NCBI GenBank assembly: GCA_003254925.1
Contig: QANZ01010589.1
Location: forward strand, 431,172-495,171
Direction of reading: 5' to 3'
DNA: 64,000 nucleotides
DNA from: Chamaecrista fasciculata
Lineage: Eukaryota; Streptophyta; Magnoliopsida; Fabales; Fabaceae
How positions within the stretch are numbered: position 1 is the stretch's first letter; every line of letters starts with the position of its first letter. Both the position numbers and the translations under genes were made by a program. Shown piece after piece: positions 34,175 through 46,600 of this stretch. The notes beneath the pieces are model-generated. The model was not told the origin of the DNA. It saw only the letters and a list, made by a program, of their open reading frames with translations, and searched no databases.

Positions 34175-35032
34175 TCAAACACAGTTTGCCAGAGTAGGTT
34201 CTGCTAATTGAATTAAGTTACTCTTTGACTTGAAAAATTTTACTTGAGAAACTGAAATGAAAAAGGTCGATACCAGGTTTTTCTACACAAGTTTCCGGGA
34301 ATTCTAATTTTCCTTGGTATTTCTAGTTATCCATATATTCTGGTTCAAACTTCATCCATTTTATATGATTTTATCAATCAAAATGATAGTATCCCATAGC
34401 AGACAAAACATTATGTACACAAGAATGCTGGACAGGAAGAAGCAATGGAATGTCTTTACATAGAAAATAAATGGGAAAGCCAACATATCTCCAGTGATAT
34501 ACCAAAAACATTAATAGTTATCCAGGAAATACACTCACCTGAATAAATAATCATGTGAAGAAAACATTAAAACAGAACAAAGTGCATATCAGTAAAGAAT
34601 TTTTCTTGATTTTATAATATGGCATACTGTAATATATTTTTATTTCCACAGAAGGAAAAAATAATTACAGCATAACAAATTGTGAAGCTTAATGGGAAGC
34701 GATTTCCAGACACATATAGCTTTCTGTTAATTTATATTGTTCACCATCTCAAAAGAGAGATAAAGAAAAAAAAGAAGTGAAACAAGAATTAATTGCAGCC
34801 TTAAGAGTATCAAAACAAACATAATCACCAAGTAATGCGAACCTAGTAATTAGTTCAAGTAAAATGTATAGAAGATGCACAATGCCTCTTGAAATACTTC
34901 AAAACCGAAATGTTTTGCAAAGCAAGCTAAGAGGTTTTGCTTGTTAGGTAAGACACAACCAATCTTCACAAGCTTGACCATTATACATCAAGACAGCGCT
35001 TACCTTGTCACATACTACAGTGTATGGTGCGA
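34175..35032. other. Spacer between convergent FLA and L6 genes
   Basis: Holds both 3' UTRs; AT-rich. No other feature seen. Confidence 0.5.
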
Positions 35033-35341
35033 TCATTTAGACTTCTTTCCTTGCTTCTTCTTGATAACTTCATCAATGTACAGTATACCCTTGCCTTTGT
35101 AAACTTCAGGTGGCTTACAACTACGGACAGTGGCAGCAAACTGATGTACCCTTTGCTTGTCTAATCCAGTGCAGCAAACAACATTATTTTTGAAGCAGAA
35201 AACACGAACAGCAGGTGGTACAGTCAATTCAACCTCATGACTGTAACCTAATTTCAGGTACAAAAGACGCCCTTGAGCTTCAGCTCTGGCCTTGTAACCA
35301 ACACCCACAATCTTTAGAAAACGAAAAAACTTGGCTTCCAT
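35033..35341 (-). CDS. RPL6: Mitochondrial large-subunit ribosomal protein L6 (uL6m), short plant form
   Basis: 102 residues in one coding exon, starting MEAKFFRFLKIVGVGYKARA and ending in the basic tail KKKQGKKSK. It matches the short nuclear-encoded plant mitochondrial L6, which keeps essentially the C-terminal half of bacterial L6 (about 178 residues). It would bind 23S-like rRNA near the GTPase centre of the mitoribosome. No separate presequence is visible, as is known for this short plant form. An acceptor (CATTGCAG) about 34 bp upstream of the ATG suggests a spliced leader. The 5' coding part is also found as a scrap at 30789-30885. Confidence 0.88.
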   Translation of the reverse strand: MEAKFFRFLKIVGVGYKARAEAQGRLLYLKLGYSHEVELTVPPAVRVFCFKNNVVCCTGLDKQRVHQFAATVRSCKPPEVYKGKGILYIDEVIKKKQGKKSK

Positions 35342-36880
35342 TTATGCACGCAAGTATATAACCTAAGGTCTGCAATGAATAAGGAATAATGATGTCAAGA
35401 GGACAAAAATTAACAGATAGAAAAATATTAAGCGAAGGAACTGCTCATCACTTTCAAAAACATGTAACTTCTAGTGTTCACATACTTGAAATTCTTTTTC
35501 TTCAATTTGAGTTGGATTCCACGACAAACGTAATTTATCAATAACATATTGCAGCGCATGACATCCTAAATTAATATCAACCAGAATTTCATCATGCAAA
35601 TGACAGGAAGAGAACAACCAATAATGAAGGCCTCAATCAAATGACATTTTATTATAATGCATAACATGGGACGGCGAGGATAAACAAAAATAAAAAAGGA
35701 TATGGCACAACCGCACAAGCGGAATGACCCAAAATTATAAACACTTATACAAAAAAATTGATATTAGCAGATAATAAAGATAGACAATTTTCACAGAATA
35801 TGCAGTTCAACTACTCACTTCAATGCACATGTTGAAACATGAAACGACCAAAGTGGAGAAAGGAAATAAAGAAATCGAAGGCCAAATGTGTTGCAATACA
35901 ATTCAATGGCAATAGTTATTTATTCTAGGCGCTAGCTTTACAATTTCATAGAGGCAGCTAGCTATTCTGTAATGACAAGAGGAATTCAATTAGTTGAATT
36001 CAGCTAATACTTCGAAATAGAATTCAACCTAACTATTTAGTATGAGCAGAAGACCCAACTATGGAATATACAAATATAAGCACAAAGGCAAAGCCTTCTT
36101 GCAGTAGATGAACTCTCAACTGAAGATAAAAAAGTTCAGAACAAGCCAAATCTTTTCTACTTTTAAAGAGCAAGTTGTTTACAAATTTGTTTTCTGAAAT
36201 TGCCCTTGTGATCTTTCTATTTCTACAACAAATATCTGTAGTTGAAAAGGACTAAAAAAGGACAAAATTGACAACATAGCCACTTGGGCAACTCAAACCC
36301 CTTGGAAAATCATTCCGTCTTTCTCTTTAATTGCTCTAAAACTCAAGTCATAACATTTGGCAACCATAAGGAAAAGTTACATCGTCTCAATCTTTAGTAA
36401 CCTTTAAGTTCCAACAAAACAAAAAATGACTCCAAGTAGGGCTGACCGTATTCACAATCATCACCGATGAAATAGATCACTTCATCAAAATTCATCTGCC
36501 GATATGTGATTACTTCAATTACAGTACTTAATAAAAGAGATTTGTGGAAACGGGCAGCAAGATGTCAATGTCTTCATTCCAATCAAAAGATGATACAACC
36601 ATTAAGTTAATTTTATTTATAACTATATATGAGATTGCAGTTAGGATGTGCGAAGAAAGATGAACATCACAAAATGCAGACGAATTCACGAAAATTTTAA
36701 AAGAAGGAAGCAAAACCTGAAAGAAGCAGAGACGAAGAGATTAGCGACGACGACAAGCGGCGTTGTTGGGATAAATATTCTGACTAACAGGCGTTTTCCG
36801 ACTTCTCTCGCTCGTTGCTCCTCTCCTCTCACTTGCGCCTTCTCTGCCTTTATCGACAGAGGTTAGGGTTGGGGCTTGGC
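35342..36880 (-). other. L6 5' UTR with leader intron (inferred)
   Basis: On the minus strand an acceptor lies at about 35375 and a donor-like TTTCAG|GTTTTG at about 36714. The leader exon would lie at about 36715-36870 (CT-rich, with CGTCGTCGCT). The interval has no ORF. Positions 35548-36152 are one copy of a duplicated segment (see 38111-38713). Confidence 0.5.
35548..36152. repeat. Segmental duplication, copy 1 (within the L6 leader intron)
   Basis: Nearly identical to 38111-38713 in the same orientation, from ATTGCRGCGCATGACATCC to AACAAGCCAAATC, with only scattered single-base and small indel differences. Confidence 0.92.
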
Positions 36881-36900
36881 AAGAGGTTAGTGTTTTTTTT

Positions 36901-37330
36901 GTGTAAATTACACTTTGGTACCCTGTAGTTTGACCTTATTTCAATTTGGTACCCTGTGGTTTGAAACCTGACACTTTGGTACTCTGTGGTATTCTCCATT
37001 AACACTTTGGTACCCTTTGTAGCTATTTTGTAATTTTAACCATAACAAATTTTTCAAAAAGTACATATTGACCCCAAATTTTTTTTAAAAAAATTACAAA
37101 TAAGTCCCTGGATACATATTATCTAGGGACTAAAATGAAAACTTTAAAAAAATTTGGGGTCAATATGTAATTTTTACAACATTTGTTATGGTTAAAATTA
37201 TAAAATAGTTCCAAAGGGTACCAAAGTGTTAATGGAGAATACCATAGGGTACCAAAGTGTCAGGTTTCAAACCACAGGGTACCAGAGTGAAATAGGGTCA
37301 AACCACAGGGTACCAAAGTGTAGTTTACTC
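36901..37330. mobile_element. Inverted-repeat element (Mutator-like MITE)
   Basis: The left end GTGTAAATTACACTTTGG is inverted at the right (GAGTAAACTACACTTTGG). 'TTTGGTACCCTGTGG' units are tandem in each arm, and the arms are nearly complementary throughout. Flanks are T-rich and no clean 9-bp duplication can be read. Confidence 0.75.
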
Positions 37331-37354
37331 TTTTTTATTTTTAGATAATTTATA

Positions 37355-37906
37355 GGCAAAAGACCCTTTTGTGCCCCTAACATTTGCGGTCATTTTCAAT
37401 TATGCCCCTAACGTTTCATTTGTGTCAGTTGTGCTCCCAATGTGAAACGTTAGTTTCAATTATGTCCCCAACTTTGACTCAATGCTGATGTGTTAATTTT
37501 TTTTACTTGTGTATCAATTTTTTGTTCTAAAATAAATACGTGGCAAGATAACTGGATAAATAAAACATCCTTGATTTCTTTTTTATCCACCATGACATTT
37601 CCTACGTGGATTTACATTTTCTAAACCAAAAAATTACTACCCTAAAATTTTTTTGACATCTTCATCTTCATAAGTCTTATACCAGTCAAAAACCCTAAAT
37701 TTCCCTAGCTTTCTTTCTTCACCTTCGGGTGCGCAAGAGTAGGGTTCAAAAACCTAAAACCCTGAACTTTATTCACCTTGGGGGCACAATTGGGGGCATT
37801 ATTGAAACTAACGGTTCACATTGGGGGCACAACTGACACAAATGAAACGTCAGGGGCATAACTGAAAATCACCGCAAACGTTAGGGGCACGAAAGGGTCT
37901 TTTTCC
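37355..37906. mobile_element. Inverted-repeat element (Mutator-like MITE)
   Basis: GGCAAAAGACCCTTTTGTGC on the left and its inverse on the right (GGAAAAAGACCC). Arms contain 'TATGCCCCTAACGTTTCA' units. It is preceded by TAATTTATA at 37346-37354, and the same 9 bases recur at 37912-37920 just before a second, truncated copy. Confidence 0.75.
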
Positions 37907-37920
37907 TTAAATAATTTATA

Positions 37921-38110
37921 GGCAAAAGACTCTTTTGTGCCCCTAACATTTGCGGTCATTTTCAGTTATGCCCCTAACGTTTCATTTCTGTCAGTTGTGC
38001 CCCCAATGTGAAACGTTAGATGTGTCAATTTTTTTTAGTTATGTGTCAATTTGTTTTTTCTGAATTGAACATGTGGCAAGATGACTGGATAAATAAAACA
38101 TCCTTGATTT
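37921..38110. mobile_element. Truncated second copy of the 37355 element
   Basis: It repeats the left arm and part of the interior (to ATAAAACATCCTTGATTT) in direct orientation, then stops abruptly at 38110, where the duplicated L6-intron segment begins. Confidence 0.8.
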
Positions 38111-38713
38111 ATTGCGGCGCATGACATCCTAAATTAATATCAACCAGAAATTCATCATGCAAATGACAGGAATAGAACAACCAATAATGAAGGCCTCAAT
38201 CAAATGACATTTTATTATAATGCATAAGATGGGACGGCTAGGATAAACAAAAATGAAAAAGGATATGGCACAACCGCACAAGCGGAATGACCCAAAATTA
38301 TAAACACTTGTACAAAAAAATTGATATTAGCAGATAATAAAGATAGACAATTTTCACAGAATATGCAGTTCAACTACTCACTTCAATGCACATGATGAAA
38401 CGTGAAACGACCAAAGTGGAGAAAGGAAATAAAGAAATAGAAGGCCAAATGTGTTGCAATACAATTCAATGGCAATAGTTATTTATTCTAGGCGCTAGCT
38501 TTTCAATTTCATAGAGGCAGCTAGCTATTCTGTAATGACGAGGAATTCAATTAGTTGAATTCAGCTAATACTTCGAAATAGAATTCAACCTAACTATTTA
38601 GTATGAGCAGAAGACCCAACTATGGAATATACAAATATAAGCACAAAGGCAAAGCCTTCTTGCGGTAGATAAACTCTCAACTGAAGATAAAAAAGTTCAG
38701 AACAAGCCAAATC
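38111..38713. repeat. Segmental duplication, copy 2
   Basis: Second copy of 35548-36152, about 2.56 kb downstream in the same orientation. Its left edge abuts a truncated MITE and its right edge changes abruptly after AAGCCAAATC. Confidence 0.92.
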
Positions 38714-39802
38714 CAACAAAAAAAAAACGATGGAGGCGAACCAATGTTAGCCATCAAACTAATAAACCATTGATAGACATACCAGCACCAGCAAAGGAGA
38801 ATGGAGGGAAAGCAGCCCTGCAACGCACCAATGGAGAGGAGGAGAGAAATGACGAAGGGACAGATAGAAATGGAGGCGGCGAGGGTTTCGTACACGGCAC
38901 CGTTTTCCACTACTTATTAGTTAGGCCAAAAATCTATTCTGGTCACTCATGTTTATCCTAAATTTCGTTTTTGTCCCTAATATTTTTTATGTTTTGGTCC
39001 TTAATATTTTATAAGTTTCATAATCAATCTCTAACTATTGAATGTGATTATATATCTATCGTTTCAAATCTAAACATAATGAAATCAGAACTATGAATTT
39101 AATTTGATGTGTTCTTTCTTTACTAATTAAAGTCAATTGACAAACGAAATATGAAATGGAATCCAAAAATAAATTGTTTATTTAATGAATTTAGTTATAT
39201 ATTGATCATTTTAATTCTAATTATAATAAAATCAGAATTACAAAATAACTTTGGACAATTTTTTTTTTGTCTAATTAAAATCATTGCCAACCGTGCAATT
39301 TGTAAGAAAATTGTTCTCCAATAATTAAATGATAATAGGCAGTGCAGCCCTAACTCTTGAGTCATAACAATATGAAAACAAATACAACTCATCTTATTAA
39401 CAATTTTGTAGAGTTTATGATATTATAAAATGAAGCACCAAGCAAGCGTCATCTTCTTTCTTGTTTGTAATATTCCCATTATTCTAATTCACACTTTTAT
39501 TGACCATTTACAAATTACAACACTGATTCCTTCCAACCTGAACAAAAAACGCCAACAACCCAAGACTTGGTCAATTATTTTGACTTCCATACTCTCGTTA
39601 TATAGTCGTTATTATAGACGATTGATATAATTTTAGAATATATATATATATATATATTCATGCAGTTTTATACTTCTTCAGGTTCTTATACCATATTTTC
39701 AACTTTTGAGCATAGATACAGTCATTTGAAGAAAAGAAAAACCTTTAGGTGAATTTTTAAGTCAAAGTGTTAAAAATAAAAAATGAACTCTATCCCTTTT
39801 TC

Positions 39803-39834
<32 letters not shown>

Positions 39835-41000
39835 CAAATATATATCATAAGAAAAAAACAATATTATAAATTGAATGTAATGTTGGAAAAAAAAATAATT
39901 TTGACATCATTTTTTTAGCTTTTGATTTCTTTCAAAGGTTTTTTTGTGTGTGTTAAAATTGTTAAATTATGTTAGCCGTACTAGCCCATCAATGTGACAA
40001 AATAATTTAAGATTGAGCTAAAAATTAATTAATATTTTTTAATTAAAGCCTTTTCAACCCTCCAATAGTTAAAATATGGTCTAATATGACCAAGTTAAAA
40101 CTAAATGTCACATTTAGTATTATAAACAAATATTTATTTAGTATTTTATATAAGCACTATGAATTTTACATAAATGAAAATAGTTAAACTTAACGATGAA
40201 TCCTTTAGCTTGACTTTAAGCTCTCTGAACACCAAAGGTGAACTCACAGAGGGAGGAGGCTCCCTTGTGAGTATTGAATAGTTAAATTAGTATTTGTTTA
40301 GAACAATGATAAGAGTAGAATTCAACAAGTTAAAAATACCTAGAAAGGATTTATATATATACAGGGTAGTTGAGGATGGCTTTTATAAATTTATTTTAAG
40401 TTTTTGTAAGTTGATCATGCAAACATATCAAGGTGATTTACTATAATGGTCTTGATATTGAGAAGTAATCAAACGACACTAGATCGAATAAGATCAGTTA
40501 TAACAAAATTGGAGGTTGGATCGATTGGAGTTCTATATCCTTATCATTTAACATATTTATTGGTTGAAACTATTTTTTTTATCATTTTTTGATTTATAAT
40601 CATTTAGAAATAATGCCAATATAAATGTGTTCTGTTTACTAATTCTCTAGATTAAATATTGCTTTTACTAAAAAAATCTGTTGCCAATATAAAAGTAAAA
40701 AAATACGTACATAATATATGTACATATATACATTACTCCATCATAATCATTTATTTTGTTGAATTGTTAAGGGTCTCAATTATATATTCCGTACTGAATT
40801 TTATTATTGAATTTTATTGCATCGTTGTCTTCAGTTAGAAAATAAAAATAAAATTACTTGATATATATAGCAGCTAAACCGATAATTTTTTTCCTGTCAT
40901 ATTAAACTACTTAAGTTGAACACAAAAAAGCGTTCTATCCCAGAGCTGTGAGCATAAAGCGCGCAATAGGCAAAATAAGAGCCGTATATATTAATTTTTA
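38714..41000. other. Intergenic, no supported gene
   Basis: 38720-38920 is GC-richer and purine-rich. Its minus strand resembles a 5' leader (pyrimidine-rich, CCTCGCCGCCTCC), perhaps a gene scrap, but it matches nothing I know. GGCCAAAAATCTATTCTGGT at about 38932 looks like one end of a Mutator-like MITE without a clear partner. The rest is AT-rich with (AT)n runs at about 39638-39656 and 39807-39829. Confidence 0.45.
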
Positions 41001-42535
41001 GGGTAAATTGCAATTTGGTACTCTGTGGTTAGGGGCGGTTCCCCTTTGGTACCCTGAAAGAAAAATTTTTGCATTGTGGTACCCCGTGGTTTGCTCCGTT
41101 AGCGATTTGGTCCCCTGAGGTTTTATTCTGTTAGGATTTAACGGCAAATCTATGTTAAAATGTCAAAAATCTCCCAAAAAGTCTTCTCTTATGCGTTTAA
41201 GTCCTTTCCTTTACCAAAAGGGATCAAAACATAAAGAATTAATTATAAAAGGGTCTTTAGAATTCTAATATTATAGATTTTTCTCCTTTTCATAAGATTT
41301 CTTTTGAATAGGTCCTGATTTAATTACACTTTAATCCCAAAAGTTTATGATCTTTATCAAAATAGTCCTTAGAACCTCAAAAGACAAATGAGCATCTATG
41401 ATTTATCAAAAAATCCCTATATTCAACTACAATTTTCATTCAAGTACACTACAAACAAATCAAAACCCCCAAATTTTTCCAAAATCAAGCCCCACAAATC
41501 AAAAACCCTCTCAACAACAAAATCAACATCATCAACANNNNNNNNNNNNNNNNNNNNNNNNNNNNNNNNNNNNNNNNNNNNNNNNNNNNNNNNNNNNNNN
41601 NNNNNNNNNNNNNNNNNNNNNNNNNNNNNNNNNNNNNNNNNNNNNNNNNNNNNNNNNNNNNNNNNNNNNNNNNNNNNNNNNNNNNNNNNNNNNNNNNNNN
41701 NNNNNNNNNNNNNNNNNNNNNNNNNNNNNNNNNNNNNNNNNNNNNNNNNNNNNNNNNNNNNNNNNNNNNNNNNNNNNNNNNNNNNNNNNNNNNNNNNNNN
41801 NNNNNNNNNNNNNNNNNNNNNNNNNNNNNNNNNNNNNNNNNNNNNNNNNNNNNNNNNNNNNNNNNNNNNNNNNNNNNNNNNNNNNNNNNNNNNNNNNNNN
41901 NNNNNNNNNNNNNNNNNNNNNNNNNNNNNNNNNNNNNNNNNNNNNNNNNNNNNNNNNNNNNNNNNNNNNNNNNNNNNNNNNNNNNNNNNNNNNNNNNNNN
42001 NNNNNNNNNNNNNNNNNNNNNNNNNNNNNNNNNNNNNNNNNNNNNNNNNNNNNNNNNNNNNNNNNNNNNNNNNNNNNNNNNNNNNNNNNNNNNNNNNNNN
42101 NNNNNNNNNNNNNNNNNNNNNNTTTTTTGATAAATCATAGATGCTCATTTGTCTTTTGAGGTTCTAAGGACTATTTTGATAAAGATCATAAACTTTTGGA
42201 ATTAAAGTGTAATTAAATCAGGACCTATTCAAAAGAAATCTTATGAAAAGGAGAAAAATCTATAATATTAGAATTCTAAAGACCCTTTTATAATTAATTC
42301 TTTATGTTTTGATCCCTTTTGGTAAAGGAAAGGACTTAAACGCATAAGAGAAGACTTTTTGGGAGATTTTTGACATTTTAACGTAGATTTGCCGTTAAAT
42401 CCTAACAGAATAAAACCTCAGGGGACCAAATCGCTAACAGAGCAAACCACGGGGTACCACAATGCAAAAAATTTTCTTTCAGGGTACCAAAGGGGAAACG
42501 CCCCTAACCACAGGGTACCAAATTGCAATTTACCC
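41001..42535. mobile_element. Mutator-like foldback element containing an assembly gap
   Basis: Arms of about 410 bp or more are almost perfectly inverted (GGGTAAATTGCAATTTGG at the left, its inverse at the right). They carry 'TTTGGTACCCTGAAAG' and 'CCCCGTGGTTTGC' units and are flanked by a perfect 9-bp duplication TAATTTTTA (40992-41000, 42536-42544). 585 N (41538-42122) replace the centre. The long open frames that cross the Ns are meaningless. Confidence 0.87.
41538..42122. other. Assembly gap (585 N)
   Basis: A run of N inside the palindromic element, exactly where a long hairpin would defeat sequencing or assembly. Confidence 0.99.
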
Positions 42536-42544
42536 TAATTTTTA

Positions 42545-43672
42545 ATATATTAAGAAGGATTTTACTACATGCGTGCATCGTATTAATCTGGATAGGCCGC
42601 AAGAACTGGTGTATGACAATAACTGTATAAATAAATATAAAGGGGAGTAAAAGGTTTAGAGCACAAAGGGGAGTAAAAGATCAACTACTGGCTCAGTGGT
42701 AAATATATAAATTGAATTGAAGTTAATTTTGTAAAATACTAGTGTTATTTGTTGTAAAATTATATACGCATGTGTTGTATGAATAATAAAAGTGGGATGA
42801 GAGATGGACGTTGACTAGTCAGTTGGGTGCTCAAATTTGACTTGCATCCAAGGCAACCTGTCATTATAAGTTTAACGATCCGTTTTCTTTTGCGGCGACT
42901 GAGGCATATTGTGCCCTGAAATTGGGAGATATAATTAAGATATAGGATGAATAATTAATGAAAAATAGAAAAAAAAGAAAAGAAATGATGACGCAGATAG
43001 AACGAATATATGATTAAATACTATGTTATTAGAGAAATGAAGGGAAAAATAAATATAGATGATATTTATTTTTGAGAAATGAAATAATAAGATTGTTAAT
43101 TAGGAAGAAAGAGGGAATAAATAAATGAAATATTGAATGGGGGCTGGGTGAGGTGGAAGAAAAAGACAGAAAGGGGGGGTAGGTAGGTAGGTAGGTAAGT
43201 AAGAGAGTAGTGATTGAAGAAGAGAAGAATGCTTGGTTTTGAATGGGAGACTTGGCGTGCTGGCGTACGTGCGTGGCGTTCTTCATCTACTCCCTCCCTT
43301 TGTTTCACAAAACTATTCCATCTCTCTCTTATAATTTACACATGTATATAGTAACACTCTTTGAAATCCAATACTACTCATTCATTCCCACCTAACACCC
43401 TTCACCATCTCCTTCTCTCCCTCCTTAAATATTCATTTCATTATTTCTAACGACCTAAGCTAGCTACAATAATATAATTGAACTAGCTGCTAGATCCATC
43501 GTGTTTTCTATATATCCCTAGCTCCCTCGCTCTTCTTCTCCATATATAGTGTTGACGTTGTGGCCGGGCGGGTATATATAATCCTGATGATCTGATCATT
43601 ATTAGGATATATATATATATATTGATACCCAAATTAATTCATCTCAATTAATTTGGATCCATCTATCGATCT
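42545..43672 (+). promoter_or_regulatory. 4CL promoter region
   Basis: Holds an AC-III-type element ACCTAAC at 43390-43396 (R2R3-MYB target in phenylpropanoid promoters), about 280 bp before the ATG, and TATA-like runs at about 43509 and 43541. TGGCTCAGTGG near 42693 looks like a pol III A box but has no B box. No other gene seen. Confidence 0.5.
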
Positions 43673-46600
43673 ATGAGCATGATGATGTCAGTGCAGGGTC
43701 CTTCCGTGGAAAGCACACAAAACACGGAATTGGCGTCGTCGCTGTCTTCTAATTCCCCTAAACACCAAAATTCATCATCATCAGATTCAGCTGCTGCTGT
43801 TGTTGGGAAATTAGGAAGCCGTAGGGATGATGGTGATGATGAGGAGCATATCTTCAAATCAAAGTTGGCAGACATAGAGATCTCGAACCACCTCCCCCTG
43901 CACTCGTATTGCTTCGAGAAGCTGGGTGAGGTGGCGGAGCGGCCTTGCCTAATCGTGGGGTCTACTGGAAGAATCTACACCTACGCCGAAACCCACCTGC
44001 TGTCAAGGAAGATTGCGGCAGGGTTGTCGAAGAAGGTGGGGATCCGGAAGGGTGACGTCATCATGATCCTGCTGCAGAACTGCCCGGAGTTCGTGCTGTC
44101 GTTCCTTGCGGCGTCGATGATAGGCGCGGTGGCCACCACGGCGAACCCGTTCTACACGGCGGCGGAGATTCTGAAGCAGTGCAAGGCCTCCAAAGCGAAG
44201 CTGGTGATCACGCAGTCCATGTACGTGGGCAAGCTACGAGAAGCTCTGAGTGAGGAAGAGGTGGTAGTTGAGGTGATGACGATAGATGAGCCCCCAGAGG
44301 AGGACAAGTGCATGCATTTCTCGGTGGTGTCTTGTGCGGACGAGAGGGAATTGGAGGAGGTGGAGATCAAGCCGGATGACCCGGTGGCACTGCCGTTCTC
44401 GTCGGGGACGACGGGGCTGCCGAAGGGGGTGATACTGACTCACAGGAGCCTGACGACTAGCGTGGGGCAGCAGGTGGACGGAGACAACCCAAATCTGTAC
44501 CTGAGGGAGGAGGATGTGTTGCTGTGCGTGCTGCCTCTATTCCACATATTCTCCCTCAACAGCGTCCTCCTCTGTGCACTCCGAGCAGGGAGTGGTGTGC
44601 TTCTGATGCCCAAGTTCGAGATCATGGCCCTGTTGGAGCTCACTCAGCGCCACAAGGTGTCGGTGGCCATGGTGGTGCCTCCTCTGGTTCTGGCTCTCGC
44701 TAAGAATCCCATCGTCCAAGACTTCGACCTCTCCTCCATTCGCTTGGTCCTCTCCGGCGCTGCCCCTCTCGGCAAGGACCTCGAGCAAGCTCTCCGCGCT
44801 CGCCTTCCCAACGCTGTTCTCGGCCAGGTCACTACTTTAATTAATTAATTAATTAATTACTACTTTCACTTAATTACCTACCACTCACTTTCACTCTCTA
44901 TATTTACATTTACCTACATACCTCCTTCCATATAAATAATTAAATCACCTCCCTATTCCCTAATTAACAACCTCCACATACCAACCTCAATTAATTCCCT
45001 TCCCCCATTTTTCTTCTAATTTCATTCCATCTCTCACTCTTCTTATTCTTTCTCCTACCTAACCTAACTTCCCTCTTCCATCTCCCACTCAATTTCTTCT
45101 CCAATTCATTTCTCTTTCTAACAAAAATAAATCAAAATAAAATTAATATTTCTTCTCCGGTTCCCTACTCATTAGTCATTACATTTATCTTAACACCACA
45201 AAATATTAAAAAAATACCAAAGGATGAAAACGACCGAATGAATACATTCAACCCTTGCCCATTCATATATATATATATATATACTATTCTTCATTGTTTA
45301 TGAGGTTTGACTTGGTTCTTATCGTAATGCCAATTTAACTCACCATCATCAAACCGGCCGGGTATTCAACCTTTGCACGTTGAATCCAATGAACAGTCAT
45401 CAATTGTTTTATAAAAGATCTTTTACTATTTATATTATTAACTCATAAATACATTCTTCCTTCAAAAATCTTTTCTCCATTCCAAAAAAATTAATTAAGT
45501 AGAAAATAGTTATTTGTTTAAATATTTTATGAATTGTGCACATCACCCGATAACATTCAAACTTAGGAATATATATATGGAGTGTACGTAGAAACTAAAT
45601 TGCAAGTTTCTGAAATCGTGGGGATCAAAGTTATATAAAGCTAGGTTATAGAACATAAAATATATTAGTACTAAATACTAGTAAATACACACGCACAGGT
45701 ACACCGACACAAGAGAGAGTGATTGATATACTCTATACTCTATACGGAAGTAAATTAGTATTAAATTGACATGAAAGAAATGTAATATGTAGGGGTACGG
45801 AATGACGGAGGCAGGGCCGGTGCTATCAATGTGCTTGGGTTTTGCAAAGGAATCATTCCCCACAAAGTCGGGCTCATGTGGCACTGTTGTCAGAAACGCT
45901 GAGCTCAAAGTGGTTGACCCTGAAACAGCTCGCTCTCTTTCCTATAACCAACCCGGTGAGATTTGCATCCGAGGCCAACAAATCATGAAAGGTACCTACT
46001 TTAATTTGTATAAATATCTTCACTCATTAATTAATTCACTACTGTACAATGCAACTCTTAATTCATTCATTATATATTAGGATACCTGAATGATGACAAG
46101 GCCACAGCAGCAACCATCGATGCAGAGGGCTGGCTTCATACCGGTGATATTGGCTACGTAGATGACAACGACGAGATTTTCATTGTTGACAGGGTTAAGG
46201 AACTCATCAAATTCAAAGGCTTCCAGGTCTCACTTTTTCACTCTTCCATTCATATCATTCCTAGCTAGCTAATTGCTAATCCTGCATCATCACTTTTCTT
46301 ATATATTTTCATCCTTTCGATCAGGTCCCTCCCGCTGAACTCGAAGGCCTTCTTGTCAGCCACCCTTCCATTGCAGACGCAGCTGTTGTCCCGTATGTCT
46401 CCAATTCTAAACTAGCTACCTATACTAATTAAATAATTCTTTACAATTAATATTATCCATTTCAACAGCCAAAAGGATGAAGTTGCTGGTGAAGTTCCTG
46501 TCGCTTTTGTGGTTAGATCCAATGGCCTCGATCTTACTGAGGAGGCAGTCAAGGATTTCATAGCTAAACAGGTATAATACATACATACCTACCTAACATT

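Noticed and set aside
38677-38961. Small overlapping ORFs on both strands
   Set aside because: No recognisable similarity; partly within the duplicated L6-intron segment.
41388-42159. Long open frames of 217-253 codons on both strands
   Set aside because: They exist only because they run through 585 N; the flanks are inverted-repeat transposon arms.
42690-42705. tRNA or SINE suggested by a perfect A-box (TGGCTCAGTGG)
   Set aside because: No B box, no cloverleaf and no A-tail.
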